Of a stretch of 64,000 nt of DNA, positions 1 through 14,650 are shown piece after piece. The position numbers were made by a program, and so were the translations under genes. Every line of letters begins with the position of its first letter. The stretch's first letter is position 1. Under the pieces are notes generated by a model that was given only the letters and a program-made list of their open reading frames with translations, was not told where the DNA came from and searched no databases. The DNA lies in contig NC_080713.1 in assembly GCF_019097595.1 (NCBI RefSeq), positions 4,831,199 to 4,895,198 of the forward strand, read 5' to 3'. Source of the DNA: Hemibagrus wyckioides. Lineage: Eukaryota; Chordata; Actinopteri; Siluriformes; Bagridae.

Positions 1-650
1 GGATTTTTCTTTCTCTTGAGAAAATCCAAAAATACATTTCGACTGGAAAGTCATCTGTCCTGAAGACTTTCTGCTTTACCTCTGCTGGAGACTGGTTACT
101 ATAGAAACAATAAAATATTAGAGCCAGCGCATTAATATTAAACTGTGACGTCAGAGCTGCTGTTTTGGGCAATGAATCAATACCTTCTGATCGATCAGAA
201 TGAAGAATTCAACAGAAGCTGGTAGAAATACAGTATATTTACCCTAAAGCACCATAATAAATCAGTGATATCAACATTTTAGTATTAAGTATTTATATAT
301 ATATATATATATATATGAAACCTAAAATGTTTCCATTGCTTGCTTCATTTAAGGAAACCCAACAGAACCATTTTAAAAGGTTTGTTAAAGAGAACTCAAT
401 GAATCCAAGTGGGTTTTTTGTAAATCATTTAGTGGTTCTTTTATTATTATTATTATTATTGTTGTTGTTGTTGTTGTTATTATTATCATCATTGTTGTTG
501 TTTTTGTTGTTATTTATTTATTTATTTGTTATATTATTTATTTATTATTGTTATTATACTATATGCAAATTTAACCAAGAAAATACAGAGAATTCAAGCT
601 AAGACAAGATAAGACAAGACAAGACAAGATAAGCCAAGATAAGATAAGTC

Positions 651-705
651 ATGACAAGACAAGATAGATCTTTGTTAATCCTAAAAGAAATTCTTTTGCT
701 AGAGA
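651..705 (-). repeat. Possible LINE 3' tail fragment
   Basis: Read on the minus strand, a short block ends in a run resembling the 3' tails of fish LINEs, followed by pentamer repeats of the AAGAC/AAGAT type (about 603-664). Fish LINE copies often end in such short tandem repeats. The block is too short for a firm family call. Confidence 0.25.
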
Positions 706-729
706 CTGCTTCAAGAGAAATAAACATAA

Positions 730-792
<63 letters not shown>

Positions 793-1164
793 TCCAAGAG
801 TTCTACACAGAACCAACACACTTCAGAAACACACTTCTGTCTAGAATGTTTGTGTGTGTGTGTGGGTGAGTGAGTGAGAGAAAGAAAGAAAATAGAGGAC
901 ACAAGGCACACAGTAATATCTGGCTTAGTCTGTATGTGCTGAGTAAAGACAAAGTGAGAAAATTGACTCTGGTCTTATGGCTTGAACTCTTAATTCCCGT
1001 CTGACAGGAAAGAGCTTTTTCGCTTCGCTTTGTCTGTGGATGAAACGTGAATCTGGCTTCTATCACACTTTCATGCAACAAGATCAATGATTGTTTGCTA
1101 ATTTTCTCAGTTTTATCATGTTTCTTTACATCTCCGTCACCTCCTTCTTCTCCTCGCTCCCCTG

Positions 1165-1204
<40 letters not shown>

Positions 1205-2500
1205 CTCTATTTCGGTGACTGCACCTGTCACTCTCGCATTCCCCTGCACTGCTGACTGGCAGATAGTTTGGAGGCTCGCTCACACTAGCTCAAACTTCTA
1301 ATCATGACAACTCCACTCACTAACCACCGACTAGCACAACACTGAGCACAAGCCCAGACACACAGCACACGTATACACAGTGTATACACCATTAGAAATT
1401 GCCTACTGAGCAAACCTTAAAACTGTATGTACAAAGTTAACTGCATCTAATAATAATAATAATATCAGACATGACATGTGTAATGTGTTTATCAGCAGGG
1501 CAGCTCACTGGCATTCGGTGTCTCGACTCGAACTCTGGTAGATGAGTTCCTCACCCTTAGCTAACATCTCATCATAACTCATCATAACATCAAACCCATA
1601 AGTGGTGTATAGAATTGTTTTAAATCCTACTTGCGAAGTTCATTTTTGCTCGTATCTGCAAATATTTTTTTAACAAATTAAGTTCTATTTTCCAAAATGG
1701 AAACAAATTAGTAGCCTAATTTAAACCACTTTGACCCAGACCAGGCAGTTACTAAGGTAAGATGAAATCATTTTTAAAATAAAATAAAATAAAATAAAAT
1801 AAAATAAAATAAAATAAAATAAAATAAAATAAAATAAAATAAAATAAATCTGCTGTTTACAGTAATATACATTTTATTACAATTTTATAATGAGCTAAGT
1901 TCTATGGAATAAACAGATTTGCGGCATTCCTGACCTTGTTAATGAGTAGTAAAGCAGAATTTTTTTTTTAAATTAATTAATTAATTAATTAAAAAACAAG
2001 CAGACAGACATATAAATAAATAACTAAATAAGTAAATAAATAAAACTAGCAGATGAATAAAAACAAGCAGATAAATAAATAAATAAATGAATAAATGAAT
2101 AAATGAATAAATGAATAAATGAATAAATAAATAAATATTACTCTTGTATTTGTTTTCTGTATCCATATTTGGACACATCTGGAATATATAAATGGTTTAG
2201 CGACTATATATTTAACCCGAGATAATGTTCTCAACCGTTTCTGAGATCCATAAATGCTGCTTTGTTGAACTTCTGTGTCTATTATTTACAGATAAATCCG
2301 ATCAGATGCAGTTTCCGAGTTGAAATGAAACAAAGTGCAATTTCTTTGTTACTTAAGTAAGTAGTGCATCTCTACCATATTCATTCATTCCAGCAGAAAA
2401 AACCTCTCCTTTTCTGCTCGTTCCATTTTCCAAACATCGCTTCGTTACTCCACAATCATATATTTGTAAAGTCTTAAGGTGACTTTGAGCATCAGATAAC

Positions 2501-2706
2501 TTCCAGGGTTTGATCTACATGAACAGATGTGAGAGTGAGAATAAAACCTAACACCCATCCCTGTAATCTATCTGCTGCTGCTGCTACATGTGCGCTGTGT
2601 TCATCACGCCGGCTTGTATTGTGGATGCTAGCGATTAGCATTTTGCGGCTAGGTTGTAACAGAATAATAAGTTATTAGCATGCTAGCTAACGTTTAAGAG
2701 ATTACT
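2501..2706 (+). repeat. Direct duplication, copy 1 (partner at 5215-5404)
   Basis: This block begins TTCCAGGGTTTGATCTACAT and recurs in the same orientation at 5215-5404, with small substitutions and a few indels. The shared sequence is complex, not simple repeat. The two copies flank the trinucleotide array at 3062-4870, so the array sits between the arms of a local duplication. No coding sequence is seen in either copy. Confidence 0.85.
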
Positions 2707-3061
2707 GGAAAAAAGAAAAATGCTGACGTCAGCTCATGATCTCATGGTGAACGCGGTATTCATTTAGTAGCAGCAACCAAAATCAGAATATGATCTGAAA
2801 AACAAAGCAGTTTTTTTATATGAATCTTTCTATTTTCAACTTGATACTTTGCATTTTAATTTATTTTGATAATGAATTGCGTTTTTCTTTTTAGTTGTAT
2901 TTGTTGTTTTTGTTGTATTTTGTATATAATCCATTCGAATTGGGTTATGTTTACAGGATTTTAATTCTTTTTTTGGTTGCCAGATCTTATTTGTTTTAAT
3001 CAGTGCACTGATTATACATTTTTCGAAATGTCACTGCAATCAATGTCTTATAATAAACCTT

Positions 3062-3727
3062 ATTAGTAGTAGTAGTGACTAGCAGTAACAGCTATTGCAC
3101 TAATAGTAGTAGCTGTAACACTTGTAGAAGTAGCAGTAGCAGTAGTAACAGTAGAAGTTATAGCAGTAGTTGTAGCAGCAAAGTAACAGGTACAGTAGTA
3201 CAAACTGTAGTAGTAAAAGTAAAATGTTTATTTTTCCAGTCTTTCCATTTTTCTTGTTGCACTGTATGATTGAGAGAAACACAGTTTCAATCCGCTGTAT
3301 ATCCTGTACATATAGCAGAACGGACAATAAAGCTGACTCTCTAAAGCAGTAGTAGCAGTAGCAGTAATAATAAAAGCAGTAGTAGTAGCTGTAGTAGTAG
3401 CAGTAGTAATAACAGTAATAAAGGCAGTAGCAGTAACAGTAGTAGCAGTAGCAATATCAGCAGCAGTAACAGTAGTAGTAATAATGAAAGCAGTAGCAGC
3501 AGTAGTAAAAGTAAATTAGTAGTAGTAGTAACAACATTAGTTACATTAGTAGTAGCATTAGTAATAAAAGCAGTAGCAGTAGTAGTAATAAAAGCAGTAG
3601 CAGTAACAGTAGCAGTAGTAGCAGCAGTAGTAGTAACAGCATTAGTAACATTAGCAGTAGTAGAAGTAGTAGTAGTAATAATAAAAGCAATAGCCACAGT
3701 AGTAATAGTAATAAAAGCAGCAGCAGC

Positions 3728-3758
<31 letters not shown>

Positions 3759-4870
3759 AAAGCAGTAGCAGTAGTAGTAGAAACAGCATTAGTTACAGTA
3801 GTAGTAGCAGTAGTAATAAAAGTGGAAGTAGGTGCAGTAATAGAAGCAGTAGCAGTTTTAGTAGTAGTAGTAGCAGTTGTAGTAATAAAAGCAGTAGCAG
3901 TAACAGTAGCAGTAGTGGCAGCAGTAGTAGTAACAGCATTAGTAACAGTAGCAGTAGTAGAAGTAGTAGTAGAAGTAGAAGTAGCAGTAATAAAAGCAGC
4001 AGTAGTAGTAGTAGTAGTAGTAGCAGTAGTAATAAAAGCAGAAGTAGGTACAGTAGTAGAAGCAGTAGCAGTTTTAGTAATAGTAGCAGTAGTAATAAAC
4101 GCAGTAGCAGTAGTAGTAGTAACAGCATTAGTAACAGTAGCAGTAGTAGTAATAGTAATAAAAGCAGCAGCAGTAGTAGCAGTAGTAACAGTATTAGTTA
4201 CAGTAGTAGTAGTAGCAGTAGTAATAAAAGCAGAAGTAGGTGCAGTAGTAGTAGCAATAGTAGTATTAACAGTATTAGTTATAGTAGATAGTAGTAGTAG
4301 TAGTAACAGTAACAGTAGTAGTAGTAGAAGCAGTAGTAGTAGTAGTAATAAAAGTAGTAGTAGTAGTTGTAATAAAAGCAGTAGCAGTAGTAGTAGTAAC
4401 ATCATTAGTTACAGTAGAAGTAGCAGTAGTAGTAAAAAAAAGCAGTAGCAGTAGTAGTAACAACATTAGCAACAGTCGTAGCAGTAGAGTCAGAAGTAGA
4501 AGTAGCAGTAGCAGAAGTAGTAGCAGTTTTAGCAGTAGTAGTAATAAAAACAGTAGCAGTAGTAGTAACAGTAGCAGTAGTAGCAGCAGTAGTAGTAACA
4601 ACATTAGCAACAGTCGTAGCAGTAGAATCAGAAGTAGAAGTAGAAGTAGCAGTACCAGAAGTAGTAGCAGTTTTAGCCGTAGTAAAAACAGTAGCAGTAG
4701 TAGTAACAGTAGCAGTAGTGGTAGCAACAGTAATAGTAGCAGAATCAGTAGTAGAAGCAGTTAAGGTAGTAGTAGCAGTAATAGAAACAGTAGTTGTAGT
4801 AGGAGTTTTAGCCGTAGCAGTAGAAGTACTAGTAGCAGTTGTAATAATATCAGTAGTTGCAGTAATTATT
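3062..4870. repeat. Large AGT/AGC trinucleotide repeat array
   Basis: About 1.8 kb is built almost entirely of AGT, AGC and AAT-type trinucleotides, broken near its left end by a LINE-like tail at about 3225-3340. The array keeps triplet phase over long stretches, so it produces long poly-Leu, poly-Ser, poly-Thr and poly-Val open frames on both strands (for example 3341-4405 on the minus strand). These have no sign of being genes. Substructure such as blocks ending in AATAAAAGCAGTAG recurs, suggesting segmental amplification of larger units. Confidence 0.92.
3225..3340 (+). mobile_element. LINE-like 3' end fragment
   Basis: The sequence ends CCTGTACATATAGCAGAACG followed by GACAATAAAGCTGACTCT, which resembles the short 3' ends of fish L2-type LINEs that terminate in GACAATAAAG. 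It is directly followed by the main AGT/AGC array, as if the simple repeat grew from the 3' tail. The family assignment rests on motif resemblance only. Confidence 0.4.
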
Positions 4871-5104
4871 ACATGAATCACATTTTAAACTCAAACAAAA
4901 CTTGAGAAAGACTAAATAAATAACCTGATGCCAGCTTCTCTGTAACCCTTAATAACTAACGCAATCATAAAGCCTCCAGTTTCCTGAAGAATGTTTAGAG
5001 CTCAGGTTCATCTCTACACTCAGTGTGACAGGAGCAGAGCTTTCAGAAACATCTGCATATGAATTTGTCTGCAGAAAAACACTTTTTCCCCCCGGACACC
5101 TGCT

Positions 5105-5202
5105 TAAAAAACAGACGAGTAACTTATCTAAGGTGAATATTTCATGTTGAGATATATATTATTAATAATAATTTCGCAGCTCAGATACGGCTGTGGTGGA
5201 AT
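5105..5202 (+). repeat. Direct duplication, copy 1 (partner 5540-6066)
   Basis: The block runs from the motif AACAGACGAGTAA through GTGAATATTTCA to GCAGCTCAGATACGGCTGTG. The same order of motifs is found at 5540-5583 and then, after an insertion of about 410 bp, at about 5998-6066. Confidence 0.7.
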
Positions 5203-5214
5203 TTTTTGGGGGGC

Positions 5215-5404
5215 TTCCAGGGTTTGATCTACATGAACAGATGTGAGAGTGGGAATAAAACCTAACACCCATCACTGTAATCTATCTGCTGCTACATGCA
5301 CGCCATGTTCATCATGCCGCCTTGTATTGTAGCTGCTAGCGATTAGCATTTTGTAGCTAGGATATAATAATTAAGTTATTAGCATGCTATTCGAGAGACT
5401 AGAA
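5215..5404 (+). repeat. Direct duplication, copy 2 (partner at 2501-2706)
   Basis: This is the second copy of the complex block at 2501-2706, in the same orientation and on the far side of the trinucleotide array. Differences include a shortened CTG run and a changed right end after the GCATGCTA motif. Confidence 0.85.
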
Positions 5405-5583
5405 GGCAAAAGACGTTGTTAGATCGTCTTAGCTAATGTTCCCCACATTCCTTTGCGAACGAGGCAGCGTGTATTTTTGAATTGATATTTTAAAAACATT
5501 TTACTTATTTGGCAGAAGTATATTAGACGACACTTGCTTTAAAAGAAAACAGACGAGTAATATACATCTAGAGTGAATATTTC

Positions 5584-5998
5584 ACCCGAATCCGAATCAG
5601 AATAATTTATTGATCCCCTCAGGGAAATTGTTAGATTGCAGTTGCTTACAGTACAGTCTAAAGTCAAATAAAATATAAAAATTAAAAATAAATTTTATAT
5701 ATTTTATAGCTGGTGTACCGTGAATGAATTTTCAGTCTTAGTGATCAAAATATGCAGCAGCACTGAAACGGATGGCCACCTTAAAGTTATTGCACATAAA
5801 TTGACCAAAATATTAATATTATATAAATGTGGCATAAATATCTACTATATCTATGTACTATAGAAACTATATCAAGAGCCACGTGTCCAACACTCAGAGG
5901 GAGGAGTTATATAGTGTGATGGCTAAAAAAAAAACTGGTAAAAAGGCAGAAAAAACTACATTTATATATACCTCCTCCCTCGGAGTGTCATGAATGTC
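5584..5998 (-). mobile_element. LINE 3'-end insertion
   Basis: On the minus strand this insert ends in CCCTGAGGGGATCAATAAAT followed by an ATTCGGATTC-type short tail, characteristic of the 3' ends of fish L2/Maui-type LINEs. It splits the duplicated block whose uninterrupted copy is at 5105-5202, which defines the insertion edges to within a few bases. No reverse transcriptase frame is present, so it is a 5'-truncated copy. Confidence 0.55.
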
Positions 5999-6228
5999 AT
6001 GGTGAGAATATTATCAGTAATAATTTTGTTTAAATTGCAGCTCAGACACAGCTTTAGCGGATTGTCGTGCCGTTTATCATCCGCCGCTTACAAGATTCAA
6101 TTATATCAGCACGTTAAACGGCCTCGCTTTAAAGGCATGCCAAACAGCTGAGAGCACCTGTTTATTGTTTTAGAGCTGATCGTGACAGACTGGATGAACA
6201 CCAGTGAAGCAGGTGCTTGTACTTTCCC

Positions 6229-6264
<36 letters not shown>

Positions 6265-7919
6265 GATCATGTATGTGCTGCTCAGCAAAACCAGACCTTA
6301 AACCACCCAGTTAGAAATAAGTGTCTATATGACAGAGTGACAAACTCTTTCTCAACAGGGCAAAGTAAAAAAAAAAAAAAAAAAAAAAAAATAATAATAA
6401 TAATAATAATAATTATTATTATTATTATTATTATAAATAAAAATTAATTTACTCACCCATACACAGTAAATGTAGAGAAATTATTGTTTGAATGTCTGAA
6501 TCATACACATACAAATGCAAATAAAAAATACTAAGAATAAAATTCTATAAATAAATAAATAAATAAATAAATATCATAATAGCATATTCAAATGATTATT
6601 ATGTATTATAATGTATAGTAACATAATTTAATTCAAATATATACAATGTGATAAAAGAAAGAAAGAATATAGATATAAAACATATATATAAAAATGTATG
6701 CATGTACCAGAGGTGTGCCAGAACATTACGACTACTATAAATTATAAAGTAGTCGTAATTATATTGCAAAAAAAGTGAGAAATATGTGCAAAATATATCA
6801 ATAAAATAAAATAAAAATCTAATATAAATATTTAAATATAATAAAAAATATCTGGTAGACGTGTTGTGTGTTAATTCTGTGAGGAAACCATCATATAAAA
6901 ATCGTAGAAATCAGATGTAGATTTTTTTTTTTGTCCTCCAGATTTACAGAAAAATCTGTGGACTCATCTAAAAGCGTCGTTAGCGAGCTAACAGGTTTAA
7001 AATACAAAGGGGAAAAATGCGGGAATCCGATTGGTTGATTCTGTGTGTCAGTAGCTGCATTGGAACAGAAATTGGTGGGAAAATTGCATGATTCTGATTG
7101 GTTAAAGAAATTGGGATTAATTTGACTATGCTGAATTTTTACGAACATCATTAAAAGATATAAAATCTATTAATTGATTCACCTACACACACGTTCATTA
7201 TTATTACTACTATTATTATTATTATTATTACTATCATCATCATCATCATCATAAGCCGCCCATGGCTACGTCTTGTAGGACTACTACATATCATTAGGTT
7301 CAATTACACCTTTTTTCCCCCCCGGGATATGAAGGTGAACACACTCGACACACTCTTCACACCTGACTGAAGGTAAAATAAAGATGGAGAGGTGAAAAAA
7401 AAAAGAAGAAACTTTTATTTTTTTGTATCTATCTATCTATGAGCTCCATGTTGTGTAGTGGGTGTAATTCAATAGCACAGAGATGGACTTTCAGAATTCA
7501 CACACACACACACACACACACGTGTTCAGAATCCTCCCGAAAGATTCGAGCGACTAAGAAGTAGGACACAGGCTTCCTTGCTCTCCTCCCCCTGAGTGTC
7601 AGGCGCTTATAGTGACAAAACTATAAAAAGAAGCGTCTGTAATAACCCGGAGCTCGGACACCCCCTGAACGTTCTCCAGCACTAGGGTGATCATCATGAC
7701 CACGTACCATCATGTTTAAATCCAAAATAGTTAACCAGTTAAGCAATCACTGATGATAATAAAAATGATTAAAAAAAAATAATAATAATAACTAGGGTTT
7801 GTTATTTTTAGAACAGCGTAGCCTATTTTTTAAAGGACAAGCTATACCAAAATAGAGAGATATCCTCTTCAAAGTTCCAGTTTAATAATAACTATTATTA
7901 TTAATGGTGCTCAGCTTCT

Positions 7920-7965
7920 GTGGGCGATGGTAGCTCAAGTGGTTAAGGCTCTGGGTCATCCACAT
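7920..7965 (+). mobile_element. tRNA-derived SINE head fragment
   Basis: The sequence TAGCTCAAGTGGTTAAGGCT is a tRNA-type A-box region and matches the head of the fuller SINE copy at 54256-54468. Only the first 45 bases or so are present. Confidence 0.5.
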
Positions 7966-8932
7966 GAGCTGTGCCCTAAATGACATACTACACACTACTC
8001 ACTTACACTACGCAGTATGTACTCTAGGGTCTAGTGTATAAATGTTAGAAGGGTTGTATCATCTCAAATGGGAGCGTTCCCAGTTTTTCCAAACTCTGTG
8101 ATGCCGCCGCAGTAGCTTTAACGTTTTTTGACTTTTTACAATGATGAAATATTCATCACAAAAAAGTAAACAAGATTTAAAAGATTTCTCATCCAGTAAT
8201 GGTGAAACCGGGCATCTTGAATTGTTTCTCATCCAGCGTCAGCACCCGGTAGCCCCGCCCCTTTTCCATTGCATAAGCAAAGCTTTTAAGAAGTGTCCAA
8301 CATCCCACACATTATTTTTTTTTGTTCCTCATTCGGTTAAATAAGTGCATCTTCAAGGTCTCTTTTTCTTCTTCCAGTCTTGAACACTATTCATACTCAC
8401 GCTATTTATACTACACAACAGCAAAGAATGCAGCTCCAACCTAATTTACGTCATTGTGCTAAAAAAAAAAAAAAAAAGTCCACTCATGCACATCTGCTTG
8501 TTATAAATCACACACTTCCAGCATGTATGAAGTGTATCACAGCTCCAGATCACACACACACACACACACACACACATCGGAGTCTTCTCCAGTCTTTATC
8601 TCCACACAAACAAAGGCTACGTCAGTGTCACTGTTCATCAGTGAGAGAAAGAGATGATGTGTGGTGCTGATATTCTGAATGGATTTACTCCCATCGCTGG
8701 CATTTGTGTCAGCAGCTTTCAGAATTATTTATGGCCAACGTCCTGTCCGACGGCTCAAACAATCCAGACGTGCATTTGCGAAGATAATTACTGCGACAGA
8801 CGCTAAACAATTAGACGAATTCTCTATCATCTGTCATAGAGCACGTGGAGAGCCGCGACTCAATTCCTAGTCCAGTTTGTCTCCATTCAGTCTGATGCTA
8901 TAAAGAATCTGCTGCATGAATGTCTTTCATAA

Positions 8933-8965
<33 letters not shown>

Positions 8966-9068
8966 GCACTTCTTTGTATTACATTTAATATTAACTATAA
9001 CTATTAACTATAAATGTATTAATCTGAAAGTCAGATACTTTTGAAGTAATTCTAATTAAATAAAAATA

Positions 9069-9118
<50 letters not shown>

Positions 9119-10417
9119 GTTTTTTCCACCTAATGTGCTATTGTTATGCTTAATATTAATTGATTTTTTCCCCACAACCGTGTACTATATTGATATATAA
9201 TAAATTAATAAATACATTTATATTAATTAAATATTAATAAAAAAATACTGTATTCATATTTACTGTCAAAGCCTAACATTTATTGTCATCATATTTATTA
9301 ACTTTTTATATTTATTTATGAGAATTTTTAGATTTTCTTTTTTTTTTTTTTTACATTTCTTTTTAATATTTTTTAAAATAAATTTTATTTCTAATAGTCT
9401 GATATTTCTGAAGATACTTAATAATTCTTTTTTTCTCTACACGGTGTCCTGGAAGTGCCAGAATGCCATGATTTTCGGCATCGCCTCCTCCTGATCCACT
9501 TGTTGATACTTTATAACGTCTGTTTTATGTTGTATAATTCGCTGTAGTGAGAAAGAAAATATTACAGTCAAGACCAAGCTGTCTCTGGCTGGGGAACTTC
9601 TCACAGAACTGAAAATTCATCAAGGTTTAACGTAAATCAGGATAATGAGAGCTTCGAACCTTCGCTTTAATCTCATGTAACTCTGGAACATCTCCTCTGA
9701 TGTCGCACAGAAACCCTGTCCAAGCAGTGTGTGTGTTGGACGTCTTGTTATTGTTGACCTCTGAAAGTGTCCTGCCTTCCAAGTCTGAGTCCTGACAGAC
9801 GAGGAGGTACAGACCAGCTGCCCTGCACCTCCTCTCCACCCCTTCCCCAACACCCCGCCATACCCCCCCCTTTCCTCCCCAGACTTCTTAGTCCTCTGAA
9901 TTGCTTGCTCCATCTTCTCCCCTCACTCTAAAAGTCTCTCCTTTCCTCTCCTTGGGTAAAAATAGATAACGATGCTAACAGATGTACCAGCCTTTCCTCA
10001 CGAGCGCTCAAGTGGAAGAAGGACGGTTCTGGAACAAATGGCGGAAAGGTGGCATGAGGCTGTAACATTTAGGATGCAAGGTCGCTCAGTCAAAAGGAAA
10101 CACAGGGTACTGTTAAAGTTAAAGAGGCGTGAGGACAAGGAAAAGTTCCTCGAGGTTCTTTGCTAAAATGGGGGCAGCGGAGATGTGAAGGCTGACATTT
10201 ATAAATATCAGCTATGCCGTGAGCTAAAGAATCGTGAGGAGAGAAAACTTTCACGACACACACACACACACACCATCTAGAGTAGGAATGAGATTATTAA
10301 TAAAGTGCTGTATTGCAAACACTAATATATGACTCACACACACACACACTAATATAGCCACACACACACACACATACACCAGAAGAAGAAGAAGAAGAAG
10401 AAGTAAGCCACACTTAC

Positions 10418-10465
10418 CGTTCGCAGGAACTGGATCTCCTCGTCCCCTCCCTCTCCTTCAGCCAT
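10418..10465 (-). CDS. ryr3: Ryanodine receptor, first coding exon (ryr3 or ryr2)
   Basis: The minus strand encodes MAEGEGGDEEIQFLRT and then reaches a strong splice donor, GTAAGTG (from 10417 downward). Ryanodine receptors, the intracellular calcium-release channels of the sarco/endoplasmic reticulum, begin with a short acidic/glycine-rich leader followed by an IQFLRT or VQFLRT motif. Their first coding exon ends just after this threonine, so peptide and exon boundary both match. The leader resembles RYR3 and RYR2 (MAEG/MADG) more than RYR1 (MGDA); sixteen residues cannot fully separate RYR3 from RYR2. The remaining 5000 or so residues must lie to the left, because no second exon is seen down to position 1. 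The start codon context is AGGATGG. GAA repeats (10378-10402) lie 15 bases inside the intron. Confidence 0.8.
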
Positions 10466-10829
10466 CCTACTCCCAGCGTTAGCAGCAGCTCCTCAAGAGA
10501 AATCACAAAATCCTTCCGTTGTTGTTGTTTTGGTTTTTTTTTCTTTTTTTTTTCTTTTTTTCTCTTCACAGAATCTCTCTACCTTTCTCTCCCCGCTCTC
10601 TCACACACACTCTCTCTCAGCTCTGTGTGTAGGTGTGTTGGAGGACACCATGTGTCCTGTGGCTCTCACGGTGGCGTGGGAGAGAGTGACAGCCGATTCA
10701 CTAACTCCTCTAGCCTCTCTCACTCGCTCTCTCTCTCTTTCTCGCTCAAAGCCTGTCCATATTTGCACAACTGAGCCACCCCCTTTCTCTAAACCCGGTC
10801 CTCCCTCAGGGTCTGGTGGCCTATAAAAG

Positions 10830-10860
<31 letters not shown>

Positions 10861-10870
10861 GTGGGGAGTC
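10466..10870 (-). promoter_or_regulatory. Probable 5' UTR and promoter region of the ryanodine receptor gene
   Basis: This is the sequence immediately upstream of the start codon at 10465. It is less AT-rich than its surroundings and contains T-rich and CT/CA-rich tracts, a CArG-like CCATATTTGC at about 10758, and CCTATAAAAGG at about 10820, which reads as a TATA-like motif only on the plus strand. No transcription start can be fixed. A GT run lies at 10832-10860. Position is the main evidence. Confidence 0.4.
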
Positions 10871-11726
<856 letters not shown>

Positions 11727-12225
11727 GACCAATCAGGCATAACATTATGCCCACCTGAATAATATTGTGTTGGTCCCCCTTTTTGTTACCAAATCAGCCC
11801 TGACCTGTCATGCACTGTGTATTCTAACAGTAGCTCGTCTGTTGGATCAGATCACTCGGTCCAGCCTTCTCTCCCCACGTGCATCAATGAGCCTTGGCCG
11901 TCCATGACCCTGTCTCCAGTTCACCACTGTTCCTTCCTTGGACCACTTTTGATAATGGCCACTGCAGACCGGGAACACCCCACAAGAGCTGAAGGTTTGG
12001 AGATGCTCTGATCCAGTGGTCTAGCCATCACAATTTGTCCCTTCATCAAACTCGCTCAAATCCTTACGCTTGTCCATTTTTCCTGCTTCTAACACATCAA
12101 CTTTGAGGAGAAAATGTTGACTTGCTGCCTAATATATCCCACCCACTAACAGGTGCCATGATGAGGAGCTCATCAGTCTTATTCACGTCACCTCTCACTG
12201 CTCATAATGTTATGCCTGATCAGTG
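11727..12225 (-). mobile_element. Tc1-like non-autonomous element (family 2), inverted copy
   Basis: The termini are inverted repeats carrying the motif ATCAGGCATAACATTATG at the left end (about 11731) and its complement at the right end (to 12225). A TA dinucleotide precedes the left end. Internally, the minus strand keeps decayed sequence for a transposase N-terminus ([14 protein letters not shown] helix-turn-helix region seen in sister copies) and then jumps to the 3' end, so the catalytic core is deleted. Sister copies are at 40924-41453, 54606-55089 and 55877-56355. Confidence 0.8.

Positions 12226-14650
<2,425 letters not shown>

Larger units (their letters stand above)
1..3060. other. 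AT-rich non-coding stretch, probably ryanodine receptor intron 1
   Basis: No supported exon was found here on either strand. The stretch holds an AT run at 294-317, mixed TTA/TTG repeats at about 440-556, AAGAC/AAGAT pentamers at about 603-664, an AT run at about 735-789, a CT run at about 1168-1202, AAAAT pentamers at about 1776-1847 and AAAT/AATG tetramers at about 1966-2140. The short open frames over these repeats are low-complexity translations. It is assigned to the intron because the first coding exon of a minus-strand ryanodine receptor gene lies at 10418-10465. Confidence 0.55.
4871..10417. other. Non-coding stretch, probably ryanodine receptor intron 1
   Basis: No exon could be supported; in particular I saw no match on the minus strand to the second ryanodine receptor exon. 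Contents are the duplication partner at 5215-5404, a second duplication at about 5105-5200 and 5540-6066 split by a LINE tail, a CT run at 6229-6262, an A/TAA/TTA run at about 6367-6433, CA runs at about 7498-7521 and 8553-8577, a TAA run at about 9068-9118, and a SINE fragment at about 7920-7965. The segment 8640-8870 is complex unique sequence with no coding signal that I can recognise. Confidence 0.5.

Noticed and set aside
3341..4727. Long open frames (up to 354 aa) rich in Leu, Thr, Val or Ser on both strands
   Set aside because: They are translations of the AGT/AGC trinucleotide array. They are open because the unit is three bases long, and all frames look alike.
10819..10829. TATAAAA as the ryanodine receptor TATA box
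   Set aside because: It reads as TATA only on the plus strand, opposite to the gene, and lies about 350 bp upstream of the start codon.
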